From assembly GCA_004764695.1 (NCBI GenBank), contig SMSO01000007.1, forward strand, positions 699,501 to 763,500: DNA of 64,000 nucleotides. Direction: 5' to 3'. A program made the position numbers and the translations under genes. Source of the DNA: Schizochytrium sp. TIO01. Taxonomy: Eukaryota > Sar > Bigyra > Thraustochytrida > Thraustochytriidae. Of this stretch, positions 63,601-64,000 are shown one piece after another. Under the pieces are notes generated by a model. It saw nothing but the letters and a program-made list of their open reading frames with translations. It made no database searches and was not told the DNA's origin. The stretch's first letter is position 1. Each line of letters begins with the position of its first letter.

Positions 63601-64000
63601 TAGAGAAATGAAGCCTCATGCGCTTCACCTGACCATACCATTTCAAAGTAGCACTCCCGAAGAAAGTCTGCCAACGAGTGAGGGAGTTAGTATAGGTGAC
63701 TAGTTCAAACTGAGCAACCTGTAGGGAGGCTAGCTTTGCACCGAGAAGCTTTCGGTTTACCAGCTCTATCACAATATACAGCGTGTTTATTCAAGATGCG
63801 CTTCTGAGCATGAAACACTCAGGAGCAAATGTTGCTTAATTGGCCTGCTAATGAGAGGTTCTGAACAATTCCCTTCACTTGGTAAATATTCTTGTATATA
63901 ACTAAACTAGGAAAAAGCCCCATCCATGAGGAATGCATTTTTGCTTGAGTTTCACCCAAGAAAAAGGTTTTTTCCGGAGAAAGAAAGCCTGAGAGGGGAA
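60675..64000. other. AT-rich, no gene recognised
   Basis: Only very short ORFs. It may hold further decayed retrotransposon (the reverse transcriptase and 3' LTR expected downstream of the relic), but I could not identify any motif. No RNA gene seen. Confidence 0.4.

Noticed and set aside
1-64000. CRISPR arrays, rRNA or clear tRNA genes
   Set aside because: None seen: the direct repeats found are microsatellites or tandem duplications without spacers, and no conserved rRNA or cloverleaf pattern was recognised by eye.

Overview
This window is nuclear DNA of a eukaryote. It has spliceosomal GT-AG introns, long intergenic stretches rich in microsatellites, single genes with their own flanks on both strands, and eukaryote-only families (RACK1, cytosolic GluRS with a WHEP-like N-terminus, PDAP1, TMEM45, CRAL-TRIO, CFAP97). 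The flagellar CFAP97 gene, a nuclear-encoded C-terminal piece of COX1 and a mix of animal-like and fungal-like families point to a flagellate protist. A stramenopile such as a labyrinthulomycete (thraustochytrid) is my best guess. This is inference from gene content; there is no rRNA or other decisive marker here.

Layout. 0.3-2.5 kb: SANBR/KIAA1841-like BTB protein (minus). 2.6-3.5 kb: internally deleted copy of an IS607-type transposon. 3.5-7.2 kb: gene-poor, microsatellites. 7.2-18.7 kb: a housekeeping cluster of nuclear Cox1-C (plus, two exons), CFAP97-like (minus), PDAP1-like (plus), RACK1 (minus, two exons), ribosomal protein uL29/RPL35 (plus) and TMEM45-like (minus). 20.6-22.7 kb: a near full-length but decayed IS607-type element carrying a MerR-HTH serine recombinase overlapping a TnpB/Fanzor nuclease, with conserved 3' non-coding sequence. 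23.1-32.3 kb: membrane-anchored alpha/beta hydrolase, two tandem CRAL-TRIO paralogues, mitochondrial MaoC-type hydratase, and a surface LRR protein. 36.5-45.1 kb: cytosolic glutamyl-tRNA synthetase, a four-TM protein with a recovered first exon, and a Zn2Cys6 transcription factor. 45-50.8 kb: intergenic, full of simple repeats. 50.8-55.8 kb: an orphan ORF, a small membrane protein, a mitochondrial inner-membrane signal peptidase and an orphan 329-residue protein. 57.9-60.7 kb: a Ty1/copia-type retrotransposon relic. The last 3.3 kb holds nothing I can identify.

The genes do not form operons. Common themes are mitochondria (Cox1-C, IMP-like peptidase, MaoC hydratase) and translation (RACK1, uL29, GluRS). 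Cox1-C, RACK1, uL29 and GluRS use almost only C- or G-ending codons, while the regulatory and orphan genes use mixed codons, as expected if the first group is highly expressed.

Most interesting: the eukaryotic IS607/Fanzor element, present as a long copy and a deletion derivative on the same contig. Comparing the two gives the 3' boundary and a candidate guide-RNA region. Next come the nuclear Cox1 C-terminal fragment and the Zn2Cys6 factor outside fungi.
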